From Nannochloris sp. 'desiccata' (taxonomy: Eukaryota; Chlorophyta; Trebouxiophyceae; Chlorellales; Chlorellaceae): a stretch of 64,000 nucleotides of DNA. This document shows, piece by piece, positions 1 to 8,837 of the stretch. The position numbers were made by a program, and so were the translations under genes. The stretch lies in NCBI GenBank assembly GCA_019044685.2, contig JAGTXX020000011.1, positions 248,001 through 312,000 of the forward strand. The letters are read 5' to 3'. Below the pieces are notes generated by a model. The model was not told the origin of the DNA and did no database searches. It saw only the letters and a list, made by a program, of their open reading frames with translations. How positions within the stretch are numbered: the stretch's first letter is position 1; the number at the start of each line of letters is the position of its first letter.

Positions 1-69
1 TCTAGATTTTTATTGATCAGTTATGTTTTCTTAAATTATTCGTTTTTTTCTTCCTTTTCTTTTTGCCAG

Positions 70-371
70 GCGGTGTGTTTGCTCCCTTTGTGCCCGGTGA
101 CCTCAACGAGCTCAAGGTCAAGGAAATCAAAAATGGACGCCTTGCTATGCTTGCCTTCATTGGATTCACCATGGCTGCTCAGGTTTGGGGTGTCAACCCT
201 CTTGCCGCTTTATCTATTCACTTGGATAACCCTCTTGCAAACAACATCTTCAGTATTTCTGCATCGTCCCCTATTGATTTCCATGCACCCACTTGCAAGA
301 TCCCTGACACTGTGACTGTGCAGGGTCTTACCATCAAGGCTGGATGCTTCCTTCCCGGACTCTGGCCCTAG
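70..371 (+). CDS. Light-harvesting chlorophyll-binding protein, last exon (5' partial)
   Basis: Antenna protein of the LHC superfamily, which binds chlorophyll and carotenoid in the thylakoid membrane. Only the final exon lies in the window. It opens directly after a polypyrimidine tract and CAG acceptor ending at 69 and runs to a TAG at 369-371. The motif ELKVKEIKNGRLAMLAFIGF is the third LHC transmembrane helix with its chlorophyll-binding Glu and the conserved Asn-Gly-Arg. It is followed by the usual HLDNPLANNIF stretch. About 40 further residues, including two cysteines, follow the point where many LHC proteins end. The subfamily (Lhca, Lhcb or Lhcr-like) cannot be told from this exon. 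Confidence 0.9.
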
Positions 372-752
372 AGAGTGAGATTATTTGAAATTTTATATTT
401 TAATATCGGCATTTGTAGGAATTAGTTTTGCCTGTTATATGTTTTGTTTGAACATTTAAATCAATCGTTTTCTAAATCGTAGAGTGCCCTATGAGAAATA
501 ACAACAACATCATCATCATTTAGTTCCTTTTAATTAATACTGGGCTTTGTAACCTTTCCGAGAGAGAGAACGACTTTCTGAAAGGTCGTATATTAATTAA
601 TTAACCAAGTAAGAGAGAGAGAGAGACAAAGGAAGGCATAGACATATTAGATACCAAGCAAGAGGGAGGTAAATACAACAACTACTACTACAACTAACAG
701 TGTATTCTGAAACTATCAAATCTAGAATACGATCAGATATTTAACAATACAA
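372..752. other. Intergenic, two convergent 3' ends
   Basis: AT-rich 3' flanks of the LHC gene and of the minus-strand coiled-coil gene. A short GA dinucleotide run lies at about 612-626. I see no gene. Confidence 0.6.
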
Positions 753-1869
753 TTAGATGGGTGTGACGGGGCCGAGGAGGGTGGAAGTATACGACATCAA
801 TACGCTATCTAGTTTCCTATCTGTAGGTGGAGTAACAGTATCCCCATCACTGTTACTGCAACTGTCATCATCAATAGTGTCATCATGATCATCATATGCA
901 ACTACATTTGAGAAACTGACATCGAGGTCAGTACCAACAACATCATCGCCAACACCTCTGTGTTCTTTCGATTTCAAGGTACAGCTGTCCACTGCTACAT
1001 GGGCCTCTAAACGTTCCTGCCAAAAGGATACCATTGTTTCTAACTTCTTTGCACTCTCAATTGCTGCTGCATCCGCTATCGCACCGTTATTGTGGCCCCC
1101 TTCTTCTCCAGGAAGACTGGCAGTAGCACTGGTGGAGGTTGAATCCCGAGGCGTCGGCGGCAGGGATGACACATTCTGAGAGACAAATGCATGTACAGTA
1201 TCAATAAGCGCCCCATGACTAGCCTCACGAGCAGCAAGCATGTACGCGACCTCTTGCACTGCAGATTCTTGTTCTGCAGTGCTGGAAAGCGCTTCAAGAA
1301 GCTCAACTTCTTTAGTGCAAAGCTCTGAGGAAAGACGGGAAATTTCTTTATCTTTATTTATAATTTCAACTTCAGCCCGCTGCAATTTGGCACTGGTTTC
1401 TTGTAATTGTAACAGTAAGCTTGCATTGAGGAGAGACGCGCTGCCGGAGTGGGAAGGTGAAGATGCACCTGAGCTGAAATCAGTGCTGCTATGGGCGGGT
1501 GAACCAACAGAGAGAGGATGGGTTGCTGCGTCAAAGGTGGCAGCTTCGACCTCGTTGGCCAGCTCTGATAGTTTCAATTGGAGGGCATGGATGACATGAT
1601 TCTTCTGTTCAAGAGCCTTGGAAGCCTAGGAGGGGGGGTGGAAAACAAAGCGAGAGACATGTGAGTTCAGAACTTAAAAATTAGGTCACAAGCATGAGCT
1701 GTGGAATGTATGATATCCCACTTACCATATCTAAACTGGCTTTTACCTCATCTTCACAGAAAGTCAATCTCTTCTGTGACTTTTCTGGTTTGGAATTTAG
1801 TTTGAAGAATAAATTTGAAAAGGCATGCAAAAGAGACTCTAACGAGGCTGACATGCTGCCTTTGGCCAA
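753..1869 (-). CDS. Predicted coiled-coil protein of unknown function
   Basis: Two exons read on the minus strand: 1869-1726 and 1625-753, with a 100-bp GT-AG intron (donor GTAAGT, acceptor CCTAG). The product is 338 aa. Residues about 35-160 are charged and heptad-like, typical of a coiled coil, with the phase-0 junction inside it (LDM then ASKALEQ). The C-terminal third is acidic and rich in Ser, Asp and Thr, so probably disordered. No enzymatic motif, signal peptide or membrane segment is visible and I do not recognise the family. The ATG at 1869 is the first in frame after the upstream stop. It is divergent to the secreted-protein gene at 2117 across a promoter region of about 250 bp. Confidence 0.6.
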
Positions 1870-2116
1870 TCAATCTATCCAATAGAATCAGGTGAATGGA
1901 TATGTATGAAATTAAGCAGGGGAGTGCGCTTTTACTGCAGAAGCCCTGGAGCATATTCAAAATTATTTTGGTTTGAAGGAAGGCGCCGAACTTCGGAAGA
2001 AGAGGGGAGGCAAGAACACATCACAAATACAACTATATACGAATTTTCATAGCATCTCCAATGTGTGTACTACTGCGTATTTGCAGATGTAATATCTCGA
2101 TAATTTGGATCGCTCC

Positions 2117-2521
2117 ATGATGAAGCTCATTCTGCTGTTGACGGTGATCATTGCAGCGCTGGCATTGGCCACGGGTCAAAGTTCCTGCAAGAAGGCCCCT
2201 CCTGTCGTGAGAGACTACACCTGGCGTGGATATAACGAGCTCTTCAATGGGTATGCTTACAAGAACACTCGGATCATAGACTCAATCTTCAAAACTGAAA
2301 AAATGCCAACTCTCGGCTCCTGCTTCCGAAATTGTGCTGACTCTCGCACACCTCCCAATGACTGCCTGACTTTTTCTTATGAACTCCGGACTAAGAAATG
2401 CAGGATGAGTAACAGAACTATTCCCTATGACCCAACTGATCCTCGGGAAATGGCGACAGCTCAGAGGTGGTGCCCTAAGAAAGGCTTTACCTCCGGTTGG
2501 GTTATTGACATGTATGACTAA
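2117..2521 (+). CDS. Small secreted protein with PAN/apple-like Cys pattern
   Basis: A 134-aa protein. Residues 1-20 are a signal peptide (MMKLILLLTVIIAALALATG), so it should enter the secretory pathway. The mature part has a Cys-rich core: LGSCFRNCADS, then NDCLTFSYELRTKKCRMSN. The order short C-x3-C, then C-x-x-F-x-Y, then a final Cys resembles the PAN/apple fold, a disulfide module that binds carbohydrate or protein. No transmembrane anchor follows. The start is one of two adjacent ATGs (2117 or 2120). The PAN assignment is inferred from cysteine spacing only; the secreted nature is well supported. Confidence 0.7.
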   Translation: MMKLILLLTVIIAALALATGQSSCKKAPPVVRDYTWRGYNELFNGYAYKNTRIIDSIFKTEKMPTLGSCFRNCADSRTPPNDCLTFSYELRTKKCRMSNRTIPYDPTDPREMATAQRWCPKKGFTSGWVIDMYD

Positions 2522-2951
2522 ATAGCATGGCATCTGCTACTGATTATTCAACGTGCTTTATAAATTGACAATTTTTTCGTTGTATTATTACTCTTGAATT
2601 GGATTATCTTTTATCTTTTCTCCACAAACCGACCACCGCCTCTTCAATAAGAAAACCTTTGACTTCAAATGACAATGCCCCGTACTATTTGTAAATAGGC
2701 AACTTGCACTTGAATAATTGCACTCCTATATATTTCAGATGCTTCTAGTGAGAAATAGTGTAATTGAATTGCAACTAGAGGGTTTTTATGAAAGAGTGAG
2801 GTCATTCCGTAGAGCAAACGGAAAAGGCGGCCCAAAACACACCCAATTGGCAATGCGTTGCAATATCAATTACAACATATTGTATCTAAACAACATAAAG
2901 TGTCCAAGTCAACAACGAAGACATTATCCTAGCCAACGACTAATTAATTCG
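2522..2951. other. Intergenic / 5' leader of the aldo-keto reductase gene
   Basis: AT-rich. The downstream reading frame stays open back to about 2718 with in-frame ATGs at 2739 and 2853, so a longer N-terminus of the next protein is possible. An acceptor-like TATATTTCAG directly precedes the ATG at 2739. Nothing else is recognised. Confidence 0.5.
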
Positions 2952-4250
2952 ATGGCTGATCTCTTTTCTACGATTGCCATAATTAAGGACCCAACCCAGC
3001 ACACACGCTGGCAAGGTCACGCTTCAGCTGAAGGTACATCGGAATACGCGAGTGGATCCATTCACGGGTTCAACACAGCACACTTTCGTCCGTTTGCATT
3101 TGAAGGCCCCTCGGAGACGCTGATGTTGAGCACACTGGCTACTGGGACCTACCTTGGAGATGCGGACGATAAAACAGATGAAGCCGTAGAAAATGCAGTT
3201 TTTAGATCCGTCGCTGAGGGTTGGAATGTCATGGATAGTGCTCCAGTGTACAGAGAAGGCCGTGGGGAGAAAGCGGTCGGTAGGGCTCTAAGAGCTCTCC
3301 GCTTGATGGGCGGTTGCCGTCGAGAACACCTTTTTATATCTACCAAGATAGGCATTGCTGCAACTCCACAAGAACTATCCGATTTTGTTGAATTGTACTC
3401 TAGTACTGGTAGTAGTAGCAGTAATGAAGGGAAAACTGCTGTGACAAAAAATGATATATACGAAGACGGTCTTTCATGCTGGCACCCTTTATGGCTCGAA
3501 GCCTCTCTTAACCGAAGTTTAGAGGCTTTACAAATTGATACCGTTGATGTACTGTATCTCCACAACCCCGCTGAAATTCTGCTTCCTTGTGTCTCTCGAG
3601 AAGCATTTTGGCAGAAGATGAGATTGGCATTTGATTTTTGTGAGAAGGCTAGGAATCAAGGTAAAATCAAGGCATATGGACTGGCTACGTGGGATTGCCT
3701 TAGAGTGGCACCTGATGACGAATTGTATGTGTCCTTGGAACAGGTAGTGAAACTAGCAGAGGAGGTTTTTGCAGGAGGGAGTGGCAGCAACAGCAGCAGC
3801 ATCGGTGGTGAAGGCAATGATAAAAGACAATGCCACGGTTTTCGAGCCATCATGTTGCCTGTGAATACTGGAATGCGTGAAGCCTTTTTAGAGAAATGGC
3901 AAACTGTAGAGAATGGTAAAGAAAATGTTACTTTATTAGAAGCCGCTAAAAAACTGGGAGTTGCGGTGTTCTGTTCGGGGCCTTTGGCGGAGAGTAGACT
4001 ACTTCAAGATGAGGTATTGCTGAAAAATTTGGATGCGTGTGAAGAGCTGGCTGGGATAGAAGGAGCTGGGACTAAATTGTTGCAGATTGCACGTAGTGTA
4101 CCAGGCGTCTTATCGGTCTTGGTGGGGCATAAAAGTCCAGTAAACGTTGAAAACAATCTCATGTTGACCCGAGTGGCGCCAATGTCAGAAACTGAGTTTT
4201 TTAAATTGATTGAGAAATTGCCAGATGTAGCTCCTGAAAAGGAAGACTAG
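2952..4250 (+). CDS. Aldo/keto reductase family protein
   Basis: An NAD(P)H-dependent oxidoreductase with a TIM-barrel fold, 432 aa from this start. The AKR hallmarks occur in order. NVMDSAPVYREGRGEKAVG holds the Asp and Tyr of the catalytic tetrad. HLFISTKIG supplies the Lys. SLNRSLEALQIDTVDVLYLHNP carries the conserved Leu-x-x-Leu and the His. The C-terminal part has the SVLVGHKSPVNVENN cofactor-binding region. Two low-complexity Ser/Gly inserts (about residues 155-165 and 277-287) interrupt the barrel loops. The Kozak-like ATG at 2952 was chosen; ATGs at 2853 and 2739 are in frame and would add a basic leader that could be an organelle signal. Substrate is unknown. L-galactose-dehydrogenase-like AKRs are the closest type I can suggest. 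Confidence 0.85.
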   Translation: MADLFSTIAIIKDPTQHTRWQGHASAEGTSEYASGSIHGFNTAHFRPFAFEGPSETLMLSTLATGTYLGDADDKTDEAVENAVFRSVAEGWNVMDSAPVYREGRGEKAVGRALRALRLMGGCRREHLFISTKIGIAATPQELSDFVELYSSTGSSSSNEGKTAVTKNDIYEDGLSCWHPLWLEASLNRSLEALQIDTVDVLYLHNPAEILLPCVSREAFWQKMRLAFDFCEKARNQGKIKAYGLATWDCLRVAPDDELYVSLEQVVKLAEEVFAGGSGSNSSSIGGEGNDKRQCHGFRAIMLPVNTGMREAFLEKWQTVENGKENVTLLEAAKKLGVAVFCSGPLAESRLLQDEVLLKNLDACEELAGIEGAGTKLLQIARSVPGVLSVLVGHKSPVNVENNLMLTRVAPMSETEFFKLIEKLPDVAPEKED

Positions 4251-4917
4251 TTGATTGTAATGGCTATATGTGTAATTAGAAGCTGAAATTACGTGGGTCG
4301 AAATGGGTGAAGTCAGGGACCGACCACGCCGTGAGATTGCCCTGCTGCGGTGTCTGCTGCGGTCTGCACAACATGAAAAAACAGACCTGGCCACTGACTT
4401 GAGCTTACTGTGGTCTCACGCACAATGTTCTTTGGCCTTTTATTGTTTAAGGCTTTGTAGTCCCCTTGAGTTGGATTAATATCAATTCTTTAGCTGTGTA
4501 TTGTTCTTCTAGAAGCTCCATTGCCTCTATTCTATCTGTTACTTGCACCATCTGCCAAGTGACTGCTAGCCTTTGATCAACCCCATCTAAACTTTAGACT
4601 TTATCATTTCACGTTTATGTGCCTAATATAGTCTCAAGGTATGCTGTTTACACATGATATCGTGCCAGGAGAGGCTGTCTTGAGCGGTTCAGCCCCTTAA
4701 GTGCTGCAGCCCACCGTTTGCCATTGGCGCTGACAGCGCGGTTTTGGTGCAATTAGATACTCAATTGTTGACCAATGCTGAATCGGTTGATTTTTAGACT
4801 ATGTCTACTGCGCCAAAGTGCCTGGCGTGGCCCGTCAAACTTGAAAGATAAAATTCTGTCTGTCTCAAGATTTCAAGATTTTTATGACTCAAATTCGTTC
4901 TCTTCAACTTTTTGCAG
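4251..4917. other. Intergenic with a probable 5'-UTR intron of the next gene
   Basis: No coding sequence recognised. A donor-like AAG|GTATGC lies near 4636-4645, and a polypyrimidine tract with TTTTTGCAG ends at 4917, immediately before the ATG of the barwin-like gene. This suggests a spliced 5' UTR. Confidence 0.45.
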
Positions 4918-5784
4918 ATGCATATCGTTTACTCCGCTTTAATTTTAGCTGCCACTATGGCTTCTGCCATCGCTGGTCCCCAGCACACTGGACTGGGTAC
5001 TGCGTAAGTTTATCTGCCTTTCATCCAATTGCTTTCTTCTCCGAAAACAGGTGACCTCACCTCCTTTTGCCAGTTGAAACTCATTGTATCTTCTCTTGTT
5101 CCCCCTTTCAGGTACTCTGGTCCCCGTGATATGGATGCTACTGGCAAAAATATGTGCGAGTTCAACGCAAGAAAACTCAGCATGAAGTGGCAAGTATTCT
5201 ATGGCGCCATGAATGAACGTGACTGGAATGCTATCGGTGGCAAAGATAGCATCTGCGGTCGCTGCGTCAAGGTCCGTGGTGTCAAGGGCCACACTACCCC
5301 TGGCCACGTCATTAAAGATATTTATGTTAAGATCGTTGACCAGTGCCCTGACTGGGCTTGTGACCGTGGAAATGTCGATTTCTCCACTGTTGCTCTTAAA
5401 GCCATTACTGGATATTCTTGGGATAAGAAAAAGATCGTTTGGGAGTACGCCCGATGCCCTGATGAAGGCCCTACTCCCCAAGAGACTGCTAATGAGCTCC
5501 TCGAACAGGCCGAAGCTGCCCAAAACAAGGCCGAGGAGGCTGCTGAGAACGAGAAGGCTGCTCTTGAGGCTGCTGAACAAGCCAAGGCTGCTGCCAACGC
5601 TTCTTTCGATAACGCTGAAACCGCTGCTGCTATCCAGGCTGCCGAAAAGAAGGCTGCTACCGCTGCTGCTGCTGCTCGTGATGCGAGTTCTCTAACGAAG
5701 AGACTTGCTGCTGCTGCATCTGCTGCTAAAAAACGTGCTGCTGCCGCTCTTCAGAGAGCCAAGGGACGCAAGATGCTCCGATAA
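4918..5784 (+). CDS. Secreted barwin/expansin-like (double-psi beta-barrel) protein with Ala-rich coiled tail
   Basis: Exons 4918-5003 and 5112-5784 (108-bp GT-AG intron) encode 252 aa. Residues 1-20 form a signal peptide (MHIVYSALILAATMASAIAG). Residues about 30-148 look like a double-psi beta-barrel: CGRCVKVRG, then IYVKIVDQCPDWACDRGNVD, FSTVALKAITG and a closing Cys, as in barwin, expansins and related wall-acting proteins. From about residue 150 the chain becomes a long Ala/Glu/Lys-rich heptad sequence ending in a basic stretch (AAALQRAKGRKMLR). That tail is not normal for expansins or barwin. No second expansin (CBM63) domain is present. It probably acts at the cell surface or wall; any enzymatic activity is undetermined. 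Confidence 0.8.
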
Positions 5785-6340
5785 CTGTCCCCACAGAATA
5801 ATTCAGAAAAACGTGTTGAACTACAAAATGACGACTTGCCTTTTCTTTTCTTCTTCCTTAATTGTTTTCCTTCTTTCTTCTCTCCCGCCCATCACCTCTC
5901 TCCCCCCAGCCTCTTTCTTTACAATTAGTGAAGAGTTGCAATTAAATTAACACCGGTGTTGCTCAGGTGTTTCTTATTTTGTCTTTCTTTCATTCTCATC
6001 CTTCCTCTATCTCTTTATATTACCTTGATTTTTCAACTGATTCTTACCGGCAAGACTCTTGCTGAGTTTTCCTTTTACGGTGAACACTGTACCGCTTTAC
6101 CAATAAAAGATCGTTTCTACTACTGCACATCATGAGAAATAATGAATTTTACTCCTTTATGTAAGCATAGTTTTAGAAGTATTTTCAGAGCTCAGAGGTC
6201 CTCTGGGAGGAGTTTTTAACAACATCAGTCACTGATTGAATCAGGCGGCCCGGGGCGCCAAAAAGCAAGAGCTGATTGTAAATTGTATTAAAACCCAGCA
6301 AATTCTCAAGTCAACAAACCAAATTGATATTCACTAAATC
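5785..6340. other. Intergenic, 3' flank and promoter
   Basis: Pyrimidine-rich 3' flank of the barwin-like gene, then the AT-rich upstream region of the DUF89 gene. No coding potential or structured RNA recognised. Confidence 0.5.
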
Positions 6341-6676
6341 ATGACCACAGCCGCCGTTTTACCGCAGCTTGAAGCTGGAGAAGGCGCAGCAAGCTACAAT
6401 CCAAACACTTTTGATTATCAATCACGGTCTGATCGTCAAGCTGCTGGTCTTTCAGCATACCCGTCATCAGAAGACTGGTTGAAGATTTTTCATGATTCAA
6501 TCGAGAGCTTTGGGAAAACTGCATCGAAAGACACCAGTGTTAAAAATGCTGACAAAAAAGCTGCCGCCTTTGCTGCCATGTACCGAGAGAAGCTTGATGC
6601 CTTGAGCTCTACTATAAACTGCCTAGAGTTGTGTAGATTAAGGTTAGATGCGGATATACATCGTCTTTGTTGATGA

Positions 6677-6728
<52 letters not shown>

Positions 6729-7647
6729 GTATTGAAAAAGTGCCCTGTCTCTCTTTTGCTCTGTCAATGCTCATCGCTTTTCCTTTCTCTATGTTCTCTA
6801 CAGGGAAGAAGCTTTGATTGAAGCTGGTTTCAAAGACATCTACCTAGACATCAAAACCCGTGAGAATGAAAACGCATTAGAACTCCTCCCAGAAGTCCTC
6901 GCTGAGCTAGATCAACAAGAAAACCTACACGAGCGGTGGGAGCTCATTATTCGAGGCGTCTGCGCAGCGAATATATTTGATCTCGGTGCAGCTCACACCA
7001 CAGATATGTACCATAGCAATGGCGGAGTGAGTTTTCATGATGCACGGGAGAAGCTGTTACCCCGTCCTTGGATTATAGACAACATGGATAGGCTCGTCAA
7101 CAAGCTTAGTTCCTCTCCAGCAGAAAAAATAAAAGGCGGTGAAAACGGCGACGACTTGAAAAAGCAATCGTCTCCATCGTATAAGAAAGCATTGCTCTTT
7201 GTTGACAACTCAGGAGCTGATGTGATCCTTGGTATGCTCCCCTTTGCACGCGAGCTTGTCCGTCAAGGCACTCAAGTTATCATTGCAGCAAATGAGCTCC
7301 CCTCGATTAATGATATTACTTTTGCTGAGCTGGACGGGATTTTACCAAAGATAGCATCACTTGATGATGTGCTCTGCAAGGCCATTTCCTCGCAAAATTT
7401 AGTCGTTCTTTCTTCTGGAAATGCACTTCCGGTTATAGATTTAAGACAAGTGTCTTCTGAGCTAGTTGAGAGGGCAGGAGATGCTGACTTTGTGATGTTG
7501 GAAGGGATGGGACGGAGCATAGAAACCAACCTAAATGCTCGTTTGGGGTGTGATGTGTTAAAAATAGGAATGGTGAAGCATCCTGAAGTGGCCGCTGAGT
7601 TAGGTGGGAGAATGCTTGATTGTGTTGTTAAATTTGATGAAGTTTAG
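6341..7647 (+). CDS. DUF89 damage-control phosphatase
   Basis: Metal-dependent phosphatase of the DUF89 (ARMT1-like) fold, a family proposed to hydrolyse damaged or surplus phosphometabolites. Exons 6341-6642 and 6804-7647 give 381 aa. Splicing restores the family motif CLELCRLR followed by EEALIEAGFKDIYLDIKTRE. Later come LLFVDNSGADVILGMLPFAR (metal-binding Asp near residue 235), a conserved Asn-Glu-x-Pro, and the GDADFVMLEGMG segment. The length matches stand-alone plant-type subfamily II members, which are also fused to pantothenate kinase in some eukaryotes; no kinase domain is present here. The intron contains an AAT microsatellite. Confidence 0.9.
6677..6728 (+). repeat. (AAT)n microsatellite inside an intron
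   Basis: About 17 uninterrupted AAT/ATA units within the 6643-6803 intron of the DUF89 gene, directly readable in the sequence. Confidence 0.98.
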
Positions 7648-7970
7648 GAAGTTATTGTAAACTTGGTGATGGGGCCGCCCAAACATAATGAATATGGAAT
7701 TATTTTTGCTGTGGGGTTGGGAAGGCGTATTGCTGTTATTTTCAATTTTATACCCTAGTACCCAATACATAAATATTGCAAGAGATCCATGCGTACATGC
7801 CTATTGAGCTATCACTGACTTTTCTACTGAAATCGAAACTTGAATTTTTTAAATTACTCATTTGATTTTCGTCATCGTAGTCTCTCCCGGAAGCTTAAAC
7901 ACGCTGAAAAAGCCCATAATAAAATTTAGCATATCTGACGATCAGTTATAGCCATAGAAATCAAAATATT
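7648..7970. other. Intergenic
   Basis: 3' flank of the DUF89 gene and promoter of the cytochrome b561 gene; AT-rich, nothing recognised. Confidence 0.5.
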
Positions 7971-8636
7971 ATGGCGCTATCTAATAGCATCAGCACTGTC
8001 TCAATCCTCTGCACCGTCGCCCTCGTATTGGCCGTGCTTCCCCAAGTCTACGCAGGCGAGCTCTTCCCATGGCACCCAATCCTCATGGGTCTAGGTTTTC
8101 TAGGATTTATGTGTGAAGGGATAATTGCTGCATATAGGCTACGGCCAACAGATGGTCCCCCGCGCGTTGCCGCTATTCAAAATCACATGTGGGTACAAAT
8201 GACTTCTACAATTTCAATTCTACTAGGTTTCTGGGCAATATATTATAATAAGACATTACACAATAAACAACATTTCAAAAGTCTACACGGCAAAGTCGGT
8301 TTATTTACCACTTTACTAAGCCTTGCCGCCCCGACCCTCGGCGTCCTTAGTTTTAAAAAACTTGGCTTACTCTCTCGACTACCTTCTGAGTGGCATCCAT
8401 TTATAAAGTGGCTGCATAGAATGCTTGGCGCTATTACTTGGGTCAGTGCGATCCTTGCTATGCAGCTCCCTTTACCCCACAGAGCTGTTTTTGAAGGGCT
8501 TCTATGCTGGGCATGGCAAGCGGCATCGCTAGGTCTGGGTGTTGCCATGCTGGTTATGTTGCGGAGACCAGGGCCAGGGAAGCCTGTCTTACCGTCGGTT
8601 GATTTTACTGGTGTCCAAGGAACGAAGCATCATTAG
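7971..8636 (+). CDS. Cytochrome b561 family transmembrane reductase (CYB561D2-like)
   Basis: A 221-aa protein, intronless. It has a cleavable or first hydrophobic segment (residues about 8-28) and then five hydrophobic helices. Four conserved histidines at about positions 35 (WHP), 72 (NHMW), 106 (LHGKVG) and 149 (LHRMLG) fit the two bis-His heme b sites of the b561 fold. The family moves electrons from cytosolic ascorbate across a membrane to monodehydroascorbate or ferric iron. There is no DOMON domain, so this is the short CYB561 type. The compartment (vacuole, ER or plasma membrane) cannot be read from the sequence. Confidence 0.87.
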   Translation: MALSNSISTVSILCTVALVLAVLPQVYAGELFPWHPILMGLGFLGFMCEGIIAAYRLRPTDGPPRVAAIQNHMWVQMTSTISILLGFWAIYYNKTLHNKQHFKSLHGKVGLFTTLLSLAAPTLGVLSFKKLGLLSRLPSEWHPFIKWLHRMLGAITWVSAILAMQLPLPHRAVFEGLLCWAWQAASLGLGVAMLVMLRRPGPGKPVLPSVDFTGVQGTKHH

Positions 8637-8837
8637 ATGAGGACAGGACACTGTATAGCTAAATTAATTTAACTTAACTTAACTACCAAACCCTCAAATA
8701 TTTTGTCTAAGTTTGCTGTACCTTCCAATTTGAACTTGTGCTGCCGAATATAAATTACCAATACAACAGAGACGGATAGAGAGATACACGTAATCAAAAT
8801 AACTCTATAAAGTGAATAACTCTATAAGAATACGTGT

